Below are positions 42,201-50,553 of a stretch of 64,000 nucleotides of DNA, in pieces. The position numbers and the translations under genes are program-made. The notes beneath the pieces are model-generated. The model did no database searches, had not been told where the DNA came from, and saw only the letters and a program-made list of their open reading frames with translations. Source of the DNA: Bin87 sp034423115 (GTDB lineage Bacteria > Chloroflexota > Dehalococcoidia > Lucifugimonadales > UBA3495); the NCBI GenBank assembly GCA_034423115.1, contig DAOUJD010000044.1:124001-188000 (forward strand), given 5' to 3'. Numbering within the stretch: the stretch's first letter is position 1; each line of letters begins with the position of its first letter.

Positions 42201-42918
42201 GGCGCATGAAATCCTCGTTCACCGCCACCGAGATGTTGAAGTTGCTCAGGTGCAGGCCGTCTTCCTTGGACGTGATGAACGACAGGATGTCCGGGTGCGT
42301 AACGTGCAGGATGCCCATGTTGGCGCCCCGGCGCGTCCCGCCCTGCTTCACGACGTCCGTCGCGGCGTCAAACGCGTTGATGAAGCTAACCGGCCCGGAG
42401 GCCACGCCGCCCGTGGACCCGACCACGTCCCCTTCCGGGCGCAGCCTGGAAAACGCGAAGCCGGTGCCGCCGCCGCTCTTGTGGATCAGCGCGGTCTGCT
42501 TGACCTTGGTGAAAATCGAGTCCAGTGAGTCTTCGACCGGTAGGACAAAGCAGGCGGACAACTGCTGCAACTCCCGCCCCGCGTTCATCAGGGTCGGCGA
42601 GTTGGGCAGGAACTCCAGCCGACGCATCACCTGGTAAAAGGCGTCCTCGGTGGCCTGCCTTTCCTCTTCCGTCGCGCCGTACTCCAGGTCCGACTGGGAG
42701 AGGTTGTGCGCGACCCGCCGGAACATGCCCTCCGGGTCTTCCAGCACGTTACCTTCCCGGTCTTTGGATAGGTAGCGCCGTTGCAGCACCACCCGGGCGT
42801 TGTCGGTCAGCTCGCCGGTCCGTTCGTTATAGGACTCGGCGATGCCGGCCGCCACCATTGCATCCCGGATGCGCCGCCTTATCGATACCGCAGTATCACG
42901 ATCCACTTTCTCCGTCAT
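39286..42918 (-). CDS. nrdJ: Class II (B12-dependent) ribonucleotide reductase with intein
   Basis: A 1210-residue precursor of adenosylcobalamin-dependent ribonucleotide reductase, which reduces ribonucleotides without oxygen requirement. Seen in order: FLPNSPTLMNAG, the half-site cysteine of LSACFVLPVEDS, HKSGGGTGFAFSRLRP, ESTNP interrupted by a 375-residue intein, then CGEQPLLPYESCNLGSLNLA, and APTGTISIIAGASSGIEPLF. The C-terminus carries a zinc-type CxxC pair set (CPECNGGVV, CLACYSCGWNKC). After splicing about 835 residues remain, normal for NrdJ. ATG 42918 is preferred; the frame is open to 43023 without similarity. nrdR lies upstream on the same strand. Confidence 0.95.
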   Translation of the reverse strand: MTEKVDRDTAVSIRRRIRDAMVAAGIAESYNERTGELTDNARVVLQRRYLSKDREGNVLEDPEGMFRRVAHNLSQSDLEYGATEEERQATEDAFYQVMRRLEFLPNSPTLMNAGRELQQLSACFVLPVEDSLDSIFTKVKQTALIHKSGGGTGFAFSRLRPEGDVVGSTGGVASGPVSFINAFDAATDVVKQGGTRRGANMGILHVTHPDILSFITSKEDGLHLSNFNISVAVNEDFMRRVEHDQTYDLVNPRTGQITGQLNAREVFERMTELAWRTGDPGIVFLDRINRDNPNPQLGDIESTNPCVTADTWVQTSGGPRQVAELIGVHFSAMVDGRAYGTDGRGFFRTGRKPVLLLSTKEGNTLRVTADHPVRKVTVKTRYRTEHVWTEAGELKAGDEIQLHDHRGWHHWPGAYTESDGYLMGLLVGDGTLKQDKAVLSAWPGERTTNGEPQRPGPLGVMTEALSATQTLPQGSDFSGWTAVARRGEYRMSLAAVQTLAFELGMAPGEKVITPAMERASSEFYIGFLRGFFDADGTVAGSQQKGVSIRLAQSDVDRLESAQRMLLRLGIASRIYRERRPFGHRMLPDGHGGRREYATKSQHELVISGENIARFDTLIGFADSEKRAKLTELLSDYKRGLNRERFTATVTDVIPDGHKDVFDVAVPGVNAFDANGFYVHNCGEQPLLPYESCNLGSLNLARMVEYDGNDVAINWERMSEVIKTAVHMLDSVIDMNDYPIDEIADMSRRTRRIGLGVMGWSDLLIQMGVRYDSDEALELAERVMEFIQRETYRASEELCENRGTFPEWERSAYNRGPNPQRMRNSAPVTIAPTGTISIIAGASSGIEPLFALSFVRNVMDRTRLVEGNSYFEAVARNEGFYSEELMEQLAAVGSLEDLDVPGWVKNVFRVSHDIDPRWHVKMQGAFQRYTDNAVSKTINFPHDATVDDVAEAYQSAYALGCKGITVYRDGSKAEQVLSTGTTGETSESGGTPSVVEIEVPGPRVPRDRPRRTHGITERVRTGHGNMYVTVNLDDAGKPFEVFGTMGKAGGCDAALLEAVSRLVSLALRAGIDTSEVTRQLSGITCCPAWDDGTLVRSGPDAVAIVLDRLTDGAGGESTAPDGVQLTLPTGFPGYGGDGVDMRSSFLPPGTIVGASGSASSEAGNGNGNGNGYPPPRAAELTYAQRCPECNGGVVNQEGCLACYSCGWNKCE
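40879..42003 (-). other. Intein with LAGLIDADG endonuclease inside NrdJ
   Basis: 375 codons between ...STNP and CGEQPLLPYE. The first residue is Cys (CVTADTW) and block B has the T-x-x-H (TADHP). The two LAGLIDADG motifs are DGYLMGLLVGDGTL and GFLRGFFDADGTV. Block F is DVFDVAVPGVNAFDANGFYVHN, here in parts DVFDVAVPG and FDANGFYVHN, ending His-Asn before the +1 Cys. All residues needed for splicing are present, and both endonuclease acidic residues too, so it is probably active. The +1 Cys is the catalytic active-site region of NrdJ. Confidence 0.93.
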
Positions 42919-43097
42919 GCTGGTTGCCCTGGCCTCCACGATGTCCTCCCTGGATTTCTTTCCTGTCCGCTCACAAAATGAGCCTTGTTTCCTACGTCCG
43001 CGGCAATCCACCGATCGGTCCAAATTGCCGTATCAATTCATGCTCGTCACACCGCACGGGTTGAAATAGCAACCCGATGCGATGTGACATAACCTCA

Positions 43098-43544
43098 CTA
43101 GGCAGCGTTGGCCTGTTCTATCTGGTTCATCGCCCTCAGGCGCGCCGACAGGTCCAGGTCGAACCGCAATCCCTTGTAGAAGTAGAACACCGGGATCTCG
43201 CGAACCGGCCTCCAGTCTATGCCCGTCACCGTCGCGGCGAAGTCCTGCACCCGCTGCATGACCCCCGTATGGTAGGACGACTGCCGGGTTACCATGCGCA
43301 CCACGCCCATGGTCATGGCGATCCCGAACTTGGTGAGCGTTTCGCCCACCATGTCGGCGAAATCCTTCAACGCCCCATCGGCGAATCGGTGTCCCGAAAT
43401 CATGCGCATTGCCAACCCGGTTGTGGTGGTTTGACAATTGGTCACCGGAAACGCGGTTTGCATTTGTCTGGCGATCCGCGACACATACCCTTTAGGGCAT
43501 GGGCCGCAGTTAATCTCCACGTTGTACTGAACGATTTGTTGCAT
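43098..43544 (-). CDS. Uncharacterised protein between nrdR and nrdJ
   Basis: A 148-residue protein starting MQQIVQYNVEINCGPCPKGY with a CxxC, an internal helix-rich part (FADMVGETLTKFGIAMTMGV) and a charged C-terminus (GLRFDLDLSARLRAMNQIEQ). No signal peptide or membrane helix. I do not recognise the family. Position beside nrdJ suggests, but does not show, a link. Confidence 0.55.
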   Translation of the reverse strand: MQQIVQYNVEINCGPCPKGYVSRIARQMQTAFPVTNCQTTTTGLAMRMISGHRFADGALKDFADMVGETLTKFGIAMTMGVVRMVTRQSSYHTGVMQRVQDFAATVTGIDWRPVREIPVFYFYKGLRFDLDLSARLRAMNQIEQANAA

Positions 43545-43704
43545 CAGTCCAAGCTCCGGGGCGAATGGCCCCTGATGGCGCGCGAACCGTCAAGCGGCCG
43601 GTTCTGCGCGCCGCGTTGTAATCATCTGTTGCATGGTCGCTGGAATCGCTGCGCGGTGGATTTCAGCGGCACTGCGTCCACCCTCGCGCGATCCCGGGCC
43701 CCGC

Positions 43705-43962
43705 TTATGCAAAGAGGTCATCCTCCTCTCTCTGCACTGGCAACGCTGCCCAGCAGCTCACCAGGCAGGCGCGGGACTCACGGTCCATGTCATCCTGCAA
43801 TTCCGCAAATGGGTTCGGTATCCACGATTCGCCATCGTCCTCATCGCTGTTTTGCCAGCTCGATGGGACCCACATCTTCCGCAGCATCTCCTCCATATCG
43901 TGAACCCGGTTGTTGTGGGTTAATAGCCTGGTAAAGGCGGAGTACTGAACGCTGCTGCTCAT
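43705..43962 (-). CDS. Small hypothetical protein
   Basis: About 85 residues (MSSSVQYSAFTRLLTHNNRV start, acidic middle SDEDDGES, C-terminal PVQREEDDLFA). A GGGAGG lies about 14 bases before this ATG, farther than usual; an ATG at 44013 in the same frame has none. Codon use is plausible, but no family is recognised. Tentative. Confidence 0.35.
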   Translation of the reverse strand: MSSSVQYSAFTRLLTHNNRVHDMEEMLRKMWVPSSWQNSDEDDGESWIPNPFAELQDDMDRESRACLVSCWAALPVQREEDDLFA

Positions 43963-44150
43963 GATGGTGTAAAACACCTCCCTGAAAGGTAGTGGTTGGC
44001 GAGCAGTTAGCATTTTTGCCGTTGTGGCATGACCTGTGGCGGTCGGCGTTGGTGGCGATGCCGGGCCGCCAAATAGTCTTGAATTTGGTTGTTTTTGGAT
44101 TCATTGCCAATAATTCCGCGCAGCGACGGTGGCACGCGCTGCGGGTGCGG

Positions 44151-44684
44151 CTAGGCGTTGGATCCGCCCCGGCGGGTGGTACGCCGCTGCCGGGTGCGTC
44201 GCGAGGCGATGGCGGCTACGCTCACCAAAGGTTCCGGTTGCCCTTCCCGCAGGGTCCGGGCCCGTTCCTCAAAGTCGCTCGCGTTCTGGAAGTCGTAATA
44301 GACCGAGGCGTATCGCATGTACGCGACCTCATCTATGGGTCGCAGGCGCTCCAGCACCATCAAACCCAGATCCCGGGACTTGACTAGGCCGCTGCCCAAA
44401 CGTTGCAAATCCGTCTCGATGTCATCGACCAGTCGGTCCACATCGCGCCGGGGTATCGGCCTACGGGTGCACGCGATATCGACTCCCGTTTGCAATTTGT
44501 CGCGGTCAAATTCCTGCCGGCGACCATCTCTTTTTTCCACGAGCAAAGTGGGCAATCGTACCTGTTCGTGGGTGGTGAAACGCCGGCCGCACGACAGGCA
44601 TTCCCGTCGGCGTCGGATACCGTTCTCGGCGTCTCGCGAGTCCGTGACCTTGCTCTGGCTCTCTTCGCAATAGGGGCATTTCAT
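44151..44684 (-). CDS. nrdR: Transcriptional repressor NrdR
   Basis: A 177-residue NrdR, which represses ribonucleotide reductase genes through an ATP-cone that senses dATP/ATP. The zinc ribbon uses Cys3, Cys6, Cys29 and Cys32 (MKCPYCEES, ECLSCGRRF). The ATP-cone starts VEKRDGRRQEFDRDKLQTG and ends AYMRYASVYYDF. The C-terminal 30 residues are Arg-rich and longer than in most NrdR. A promoter-like pair and an inverted repeat lie upstream. Confidence 0.95.
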   Translation of the reverse strand: MKCPYCEESQSKVTDSRDAENGIRRRRECLSCGRRFTTHEQVRLPTLLVEKRDGRRQEFDRDKLQTGVDIACTRRPIPRRDVDRLVDDIETDLQRLGSGLVKSRDLGLMVLERLRPIDEVAYMRYASVYYDFQNASDFEERARTLREGQPEPLVSVAAIASRRTRQRRTTRRGGSNA

Positions 44685-44737
44685 AATGTCGATTGCCTTT
44701 TGGTCTATTTTTCAAATAATTTTTGTAAACGGCATAT

Positions 44738-44757
44738 GTTGTGCTTCGGGACACAAC
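44738..44757 (-). promoter_or_regulatory. Inverted repeat in the nrdR leader, possible operator
   Basis: GTTGTG-N8-CACAAC, with perfect six-base arms, lies 24-43 bases after the proposed -10 box and 54 bases before the nrdR ATG. It does not match the usual NrdR-box closely, but position and symmetry suit an autoregulatory site or leader hairpin. Confidence 0.35.
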
Positions 44758-44780
44758 AACCACAATTTCTTGTATTCCGG

Positions 44781-44811
44781 ATTATAGACTAGCACCTCTT
44801 TCGACTGTCAA
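44781..44811 (-). promoter_or_regulatory. Predicted sigma-70 promoter of nrdR
   Basis: On the minus strand TTGACA (44811-44806) and TATAAT (44786-44781) are both perfect, with a spacer of 19 bases, two longer than ideal. The only other gene start nearby is nrdR, about 97 bases downstream. Confidence 0.6.
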
Positions 44812-44930
44812 TTAACCCGGCACGGCACTTTTGGGCAATATTCGCGGATTTTCTCGATCGCAGGCTTCCGCCTATACTGGATCGCCGTAGCGACGGGAAT
44901 ATTCTGTCCAAATGGCCCGGTTAACGAGCC

Positions 44931-44965
44931 AAAAAAATCCCCGGCGCTCAAAGGCAGCCGGGGAT
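44931..44965 (-). terminator. Rho-independent terminator after ftsZ
   Basis: On the minus strand ATCCCCGG and CCGGGGAT pair around a 13-base loop and are followed by seven T. It begins about 25 bases after the ftsZ stop and insulates nrdR from ftsZ. Confidence 0.85.
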
Positions 44966-44990
44966 CTTGAAGGTCTGAGCGCTCGGCGAT

Positions 44991-46133
44991 TTAACGGAAA
45001 AAGCCTCGCCGGTTTTGCCTGCCTTGCAGGAACGTTGGGAGGTCGTAGTCGCTTCGTTCCGGAACCTCCATCTCGCCCAGCAGCTTGGCGATTTCATCCT
45101 CCGGCTCCTGCGTTATCGCCGGGAAATCCGCCGCTACCATCGTCATCTTCACCTCGTCATCCAACCGGGCGTCCTTGTTGATCCCGAAGATGATGTTGGC
45201 ATTGGGATCCGCCAGGTCTTCCACCACCGCCGCAGCTTCCTGTACCTCCTGCAGCGACATGTTGTTGCCGCCGGTCAAAACGAACAGGATCCGCCGGGCT
45301 CCGTCCAGGGAAATGTCCAGCAGGGGGCTTTCGGTGCATTGCCGCGCGGCGTCCCGGGCGCGTTCCTGTCCCCGGCCCCGTCCGATGGACAGCCAGGCTT
45401 GGCCGGCTCCCGTCAAGATGGTCTTCACGTCGGCGAAGTCCACGTTGATTTCGCCGGGTACGGTGACCACCTCCGCGATGGCGCTGATGCCCTGGTGCAA
45501 TACCGAATCGGCGAGCTTTAGCGCGTCCTCCCAGGAGTAGGAGTCGGGCTGCTCTTCGTTCAGCGCCAGCAAACGGTCGTTGGGGATGACGATCATGGTG
45601 TCAACTTGATCCCGTAGCCGTTCCAGACCTTCCTCGGCGTTCCGCCGGCGGGTTTGGGCTTCAAATCCGAATGGCCGGCTCACCACTGCAATCGTCAGGG
45701 CTCCGCTCTCCTTGGCGATCTGGGCCACTATGGGAGCCGCTCCGGTGCCCGTGCCGCCGCCCATGCCCACCGCTACGAAGACCATATCAGCGCCGCGCAT
45801 CGCCTGCTCGATATCCGAACGGGACTCCTCGGCTGCTTGCCGACCCAGTTCCGGTTGCGCTCCGGCGCCCAGTCCCCGCGTCAGGTTCCGCCCCAGCGCG
45901 ATTCGATAGTGAACGTCGCACCGGGACAGGTGCTGAGCGTCGGTGTTCAGGGCGTAGTACTCCACCACCGGCAACTTGTCTTTGTACATCCGGCTGACCG
46001 CGTTCGATCCCCCGCCGCCAACGCCCATCACCTTGATGAGCGGCACGCCGCGACCGATTTCGGGAATCATGCCGTCGCCCTCCTCAAAATCGCCAGCGGG
46101 TTCCCATGATGCGGAATTGTCGGGGAAAATCAT
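44991..46133 (-). CDS. ftsZ: Cell division protein FtsZ
   Basis: A 380-residue tubulin-like GTPase that forms the division ring. The glycine-rich start is KVMGVGGGGSNAVSRM, the tubulin signature GGGTGTG is at residues 125-131, and the T7 synergy region reads NVDFADVKTIL. The C-terminal tail is short and ends PTFLQGRQNRRGFF, a plausible FtsA-binding peptide. AGGAGG precedes the ATG by nine bases. ftsA lies 142 bases upstream. Confidence 0.96.
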   Translation of the reverse strand: MIFPDNSASWEPAGDFEEGDGMIPEIGRGVPLIKVMGVGGGGSNAVSRMYKDKLPVVEYYALNTDAQHLSRCDVHYRIALGRNLTRGLGAGAQPELGRQAAEESRSDIEQAMRGADMVFVAVGMGGGTGTGAAPIVAQIAKESGALTIAVVSRPFGFEAQTRRRNAEEGLERLRDQVDTMIVIPNDRLLALNEEQPDSYSWEDALKLADSVLHQGISAIAEVVTVPGEINVDFADVKTILTGAGQAWLSIGRGRGQERARDAARQCTESPLLDISLDGARRILFVLTGGNNMSLQEVQEAAAVVEDLADPNANIIFGINKDARLDDEVKMTMVAADFPAITQEPEDEIAKLLGEMEVPERSDYDLPTFLQGRQNRRGFFR

Positions 46134-46275
46134 TTTCGTGGTTCCTCCTGATGTTGGCGCCAGTTAACGCCATTTCTGTTTTTGTTATGCCGATTGGAAG
46201 ATGGGTAATGCTGCTCCGTTTCGGAAGGGTCCGGGCCCTGGCCTTGGCGTCGCGGCATCACGCAAATTGCATCCT

Positions 46276-47547
46276 TCATTCGTTGGGGGATTCGCTCGCG
46301 CCTGCCCTCGCAAATGGACGACGGAACAGTGAGGCCGGCGACCAACCCTTTCCGCTGTCCTCCTTCACCCGGCTGCGATCCGTTAGATGCCGGTGTTTCA
46401 CCGCCCATTGCAACGTTCCCAAAGCCGCCGCGTACTCAGGCTGCCGCAGCGACTCGGGCAGGCCCGCATACCACAACGGCGCCCCCAACCTCACCTGGGT
46501 CCGGAGTCCCCGGGATGCCATCTCGGCGAACCCGGGCATCTTGGCTCCGCCGCCCGTCAGCACTATGCCGCCGGGCAGTTCCGTAAGTTCGGCCTTGCAC
46601 AACTCGGCATGAATCAGTTTCAACATTTGCAGGCTGCGCAGGCAAAGGGGTTCGCAGAGTTCCTTCCGCTGCATCGTCCGTCGCGGCTGCATCTGAGTCG
46701 CCGGCAGCACCACGTCCTCCGATGGCGGCAAGTCGTCAGGCAACGCGTGGCCATGCTCGATCTTCAGCTCCTCAGCCATCTGGTAGGGTACCCGTAGGGA
46801 AACCGCCAGGTCCCTGGTCAGTTGGTTGCTCCCCATGGCAACCACCGACGAGTAGGTGGGAGTGCCGCCGCGATACACCGACAGCTTGATCGTACCCGCT
46901 CCCATGTCCACGCACGCCACGCCCATTTCCCGCTCGTCGGCCGTCAGCACGCCTTCAGCCGACGCCAACGGATGGGACACCAGGCCCTCCACCTGTACCT
47001 TGCAGGCCTGAAGCGCCCTGATGGTGTTGCCCAACGGTATCGATGATCCTCTCACCACGTGGGCTTCCATCTGCAGTTCGTTGGTGTGCAGCCCGGTGGG
47101 GTTCCTTACGCCGTCGACACCGTCCAGCCGGTAACGCATGGGGATGATGTGCAGCGTCTGCTGGGTCTTGCGGTCGGTCTGGTCTTGCCAGGAACCGGCC
47201 GCTCCGCTGATCAACGACCGGAGATGCTGTTCAGTAACCGTCACCGATTCCGCGCTATGCTGCAATCCTTCCGACGAATTGGCACCTACGAGATGCTCGC
47301 CATTGACCACGGCGTACACGTTGCCCAAGGGGTTGCGGCCCATGTACCTCAGACACTCGTCCAGGCTCGCCTGCACTCCCTCGGTGACCTCCGTGAAATC
47401 ATCGATGATCCCCTGCTGCACGCCCAACGACGGCGCCGAGCCCATGCCAAGTGGTTTCAAATCACCTTCCGGGCCCAATCGGGCTACTACGGATACTATC
47501 TTGCTCGTACCAATGTCGATGACAGCGTATATCGGTTCCCTTGCCAT
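46276..47547 (-). CDS. ftsA: Cell division protein FtsA
   Basis: A 423-residue actin-like ATPase that anchors FtsZ to the membrane. Motifs are YAVIDIGTSKIVSVVA (phosphate 1), GVACVDMGAGTIKLSVYRGG (phosphate 2) and GGIVLTGGGAKMPGF (adenosine). The C-terminal end WSPASLFRRPFARAG is amphipathic, as expected for the membrane anchor. It follows rsmH by 65 bases in a minimal division cluster. Confidence 0.92.
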   Translation of the reverse strand: MAREPIYAVIDIGTSKIVSVVARLGPEGDLKPLGMGSAPSLGVQQGIIDDFTEVTEGVQASLDECLRYMGRNPLGNVYAVVNGEHLVGANSSEGLQHSAESVTVTEQHLRSLISGAAGSWQDQTDRKTQQTLHIIPMRYRLDGVDGVRNPTGLHTNELQMEAHVVRGSSIPLGNTIRALQACKVQVEGLVSHPLASAEGVLTADEREMGVACVDMGAGTIKLSVYRGGTPTYSSVVAMGSNQLTRDLAVSLRVPYQMAEELKIEHGHALPDDLPPSEDVVLPATQMQPRRTMQRKELCEPLCLRSLQMLKLIHAELCKAELTELPGGIVLTGGGAKMPGFAEMASRGLRTQVRLGAPLWYAGLPESLRQPEYAAALGTLQWAVKHRHLTDRSRVKEDSGKGWSPASLFRRPFARAGASESPNE

Positions 47548-47612
47548 GCTCGAGGTATCCTTTCTCTGGGTTTCGTGTCCGCGGTGAAACGTTCTCTTGG
47601 GCCGCCGGTTGC

Positions 47613-48548
47613 CTAAATCCGTTCCGCGATTCTCAGTCTGGCGCTTCTGCTGCGCGGGTTATCCAATATTTCCTGACGGGAAGGCCGGACGATCCTGCGG
47701 CGCACCGCTCTGAACCTTGGTTCCTGCTCACACACGCACACCGGGAAATCCGGCGGGCAGACGCACGTTGCGGTCTCGCGGTCTATCCATTCCTTGACCC
47801 GGCGATCCTCCAGGCTGTGGTAGCTGATCACCGCCAACCGTCCTCCCTGCTTCAACAGACTGCCGACAGCGGCCAGTCCGGCCTCAACTTGTTCCAACTC
47901 CCGGTTCACCGCGATCCGCAACGCCTGGAAGGTCCGTGTCGCGGGATGTCGTCCGCCTCTCCGGCCTCCAACCGCCTGCGCTACCACTCTCGCCAGTTGT
48001 CCCGTGGTCAGGATGGGCCTGCCGCGTACAATCGCCCGCGCGATGGCGCGACTCCGCCTTTCCTCGCCGTACTGGAAAATCAGGTCGGCCAAGTCGCCCT
48101 CATTCTCCGAGTTGACTATGTCCGCCGCCGTCTCTCCCTCCCGGTCGTACCGCATGTCCAGCGGCTCGTCCGTTTGGAATGAGAACCCGTACCCCGCCGT
48201 GTTGACCTGGCGGGACGAAAATCCCAAGTCCAGCAGGATTCCATCAACCGCAGGGATCCCGTGCTCCAGAGCGATACGCTGCATTTCGGCGTAGTTGCCG
48301 TGTACCAGCATGGCTCGAGCGCCATACCGGTCCAGGCGTCGCTGCGCCACGGCCAACGACCGCGGGTCGCGGTCAATCCCCAGCACCACGCCGTCCGGTC
48401 CGGACGCCTCTAGGATTCCCTCAGAGTGCCCGCCTTCACCCACCGTCCCGTCCACGTACGTGCCACCTGGGGCAACCGCCAGGAACTGCAACGATTCCGC
48501 CAGCAATACCGGGTTATGCTCCGGCTCGATATGATTATCTGGCGTCAC
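47613..48548 (-). CDS. rsmH: 16S rRNA m4C1402 methyltransferase
   Basis: A 311-residue SAM-dependent methyltransferase for the N4 position of C1402 in 16S rRNA. Signatures are HNPVLLAESL, GGTYVDGTVGEGGHSEGIL, ILLDLGFSSRQVN, PLDMRYDREGE and LAVISYHSLEDRRVK. The GTG at 48548 was chosen because it starts nine codons before HNPVLL; the frame is open to 48638. A five-residue-spaced cysteine group (CVCPPDFPVCVC) in the C-terminal part is usual. First gene of the rsmH-ftsA-ftsZ block. Confidence 0.93.
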   Translation of the reverse strand: MTPDNHIEPEHNPVLLAESLQFLAVAPGGTYVDGTVGEGGHSEGILEASGPDGVVLGIDRDPRSLAVAQRRLDRYGARAMLVHGNYAEMQRIALEHGIPAVDGILLDLGFSSRQVNTAGYGFSFQTDEPLDMRYDREGETAADIVNSENEGDLADLIFQYGEERRSRAIARAIVRGRPILTTGQLARVVAQAVGGRRGGRHPATRTFQALRIAVNRELEQVEAGLAAVGSLLKQGGRLAVISYHSLEDRRVKEWIDRETATCVCPPDFPVCVCEQEPRFRAVRRRIVRPSRQEILDNPRSRSARLRIAERI

Positions 48549-49096
48549 TTCAAATTTATGGATGGATGACTGCAACGCTAGGAAATTGGTCCAATTAGCA
48601 TTGGACCTCACCCAAGTCGCCGCCACCGGTACCGTCACGATTTCACACTGACCCAGTCAATACACTTATGCACCCGCGGCTCCGGCAATACGTGCCCGAC
48701 GCGTGTAATGCGAAATGTAACAAACCCTCGGCGATTCGCGCCCGTTATGTGCATTGCACGATTTTCCGATTTTTTGAAAACTCCAAAATGCAGGACGGTG
48801 CTGCTCCTGTTGGTAAAGCGATTCCTGGTCGAATCCCATTCGCATAGGGCGCCGCCTCGCCAGCGGTTTGGAGCCCCGATAATCGCTGAACTAAACTCGC
48901 CAATTCACCATAATTGACGCTCCCGCTGGGGTGCCTACTCGTTCGACTTGGGTCGTACCACAAGGCGTATCGACGTTCGGTTCTGTTTTCGTCCGCCAAC
49001 CCGTTGTGCTATACTGCGTCCCATACCGGGTAGGTCGGCGGATACCGCTCTGCCCGTCGCTTTTTGCTAATCTTCTCCCACAGGAGTGTACCGGCC
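48549..49096. other. Divergent intergenic region rsmH / tig
   Basis: About 550 bases between divergent housekeeping genes. I see no supported gene; in particular there is no mraZ upstream of rsmH. An extended -10 element, TGCTATACT at 49007-49015, is a good candidate for the tig promoter. The short open frame at 48745-48999 on the minus strand has no recognisable feature. Confidence 0.5.
49007..49015 (+). promoter_or_regulatory. Extended -10 promoter element for tig
   Basis: TGC followed by TATACT fits an extended -10 box; the -35 region is weak (tttcgt around 48987). The distance to the tig GTG is 81 bases. Confidence 0.45.
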
Positions 49097-50521
49097 GTGA
49101 GGGTCACCAGGGACAACTCAACACCCATCGAGATTACGCTTACGGTAGAATTCGAACCCGAGGACGAAAACCCTTTCCTCGAACGGTCCTATCGTCGCAC
49201 CGTTTCCCGCATCAACATCCCTGGTTTCCGCCGCGGCAAAGCTCCTCGCCACATCGTGGAGAGCATGGTCGGGCGCGCCACCCTCTTGCAGGAAGCGCTG
49301 GACTTCATGGTCCCAGAAACGCTGGACAAAGTCCTCACCGACGAGGACGTCTCAGCCTTCGGGGAACCCAACATCGAAGTCACTGATCTGGAGCCCGTTT
49401 CGTTTACCGCCACCGTCCCTCTCGAGCCCACCATCGATCTCGGTGACTACCTTTCTATCCGTGTCGAACACGAACCGGTGGAGATCGGCGAGGAGCAGGT
49501 CGATGACGTCATCTCCCGTATCCAGGAGGAACAGGCCGTCTGGGAACCCGTCGAACGCGCCGCAGCATACGGCGACCGCCTCAACCTCGATGTCAACGGT
49601 GAGATAGACGGCGAACTCGTCGTGGACGACCAGGATGTGGAATACGTCCCCAACGAAGACAACGTGCTGCCGTTCCCCGGCTTCGCCCCCAACCTCGTCG
49701 GGTTGTCCGAGGACGATGAGAGCGAATTCGTCATTACCATCCCAGAGGACTATCCCCGTGAGCAGTATGCCGGCAAGGAAGTCCAGTTCAAAGTGTCCGT
49801 CCTTTCCGTGAAGGAAAAGAACGTGCCGGAACTCGACGACGAATTCGCCAAGTCCGTGGGAGATGGTTTCGATGACATAGAAGCCCTTCGTTCCAACATC
49901 CGTGAATCCCTCACCAACCAGGCCGAAGCCACTGCCCGCAACGAGTTGGAGCAGAAAAGCCTGGAAGCGCTGTGCGATGCGGCCATCGTCAATGCCTCTC
50001 CCATCCTCTACGAACGGGAGTTGGAGGCGATGCAGGCCGACCGCGAACGCATGCTGCGGCAACAGGGCCTTGACCTGCCCACCTACCTGCGTTTCATGGG
50101 CAAGTCCAATGAGGAGTTTCTGGAAGAAATGCGGCCCAGCGCCGAGCGCAGGTTGGTCGGTGGTTTGGTCATGCGCAAACTCGCCGAAGTGGAGGAGATC
50201 GAGATTTCCGACGAAGATATCCAGTCAGAGACCGATCGTCTGTTTGAAATGTCCACCGGCGAGGAAGCCGAACAGGAAAGTCTCGACAATCTCCGCCAAT
50301 TCCTCGCCTCACAGTCCACCCGCGATAACATCCGCTCCTCGCTCCACAGCCGCCGCGTCCTCGAGCGCCTGACCGACATCACGCAGGGCAAACTCGACGA
50401 AACGGACGAAGAGCCTGAAGAGGAAACATCCCTCGAACCTGCCGACGATGAACCGGCGGAGGATGAAACGGCCACCGAACCCGCGCCCGAGGCCTCCGAC
50501 GAAAACCGGACCTCGGCCTAG
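49097..50521 (+). CDS. tig: Trigger factor
   Basis: A 474-residue ribosome-bound chaperone with peptidyl-prolyl isomerase activity. The ribosome-binding signature is INIPGFRRGKAPRHIVE, followed by the FKBP-like domain (about residues 145-240, with VLPFPGFAPNLVGLSEDD) and the SurA-like C-terminal helical part. The last 50 residues are strongly acidic (EEPEEETSLEPADDEPAEDE). GTG 49097 has AGGAG about ten bases upstream. It heads the tig-clpP-clpP-clpX group, as in many bacteria. Confidence 0.93.
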   Translation: MRVTRDNSTPIEITLTVEFEPEDENPFLERSYRRTVSRINIPGFRRGKAPRHIVESMVGRATLLQEALDFMVPETLDKVLTDEDVSAFGEPNIEVTDLEPVSFTATVPLEPTIDLGDYLSIRVEHEPVEIGEEQVDDVISRIQEEQAVWEPVERAAAYGDRLNLDVNGEIDGELVVDDQDVEYVPNEDNVLPFPGFAPNLVGLSEDDESEFVITIPEDYPREQYAGKEVQFKVSVLSVKEKNVPELDDEFAKSVGDGFDDIEALRSNIRESLTNQAEATARNELEQKSLEALCDAAIVNASPILYERELEAMQADRERMLRQQGLDLPTYLRFMGKSNEEFLEEMRPSAERRLVGGLVMRKLAEVEEIEISDEDIQSETDRLFEMSTGEEAEQESLDNLRQFLASQSTRDNIRSSLHSRRVLERLTDITQGKLDETDEEPEEETSLEPADDEPAEDETATEPAPEASDENRTSA

Positions 50522-50553
50522 TCCGAACCCAACGATTCCAGGAGCCCCTAACG

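Noticed and set aside
48745..48999. 84-codon minus-strand frame upstream of rsmH, considered as mraZ
   Set aside because: It has none of the MraZ/AbrB-type motifs and lies in the divergent promoter region.
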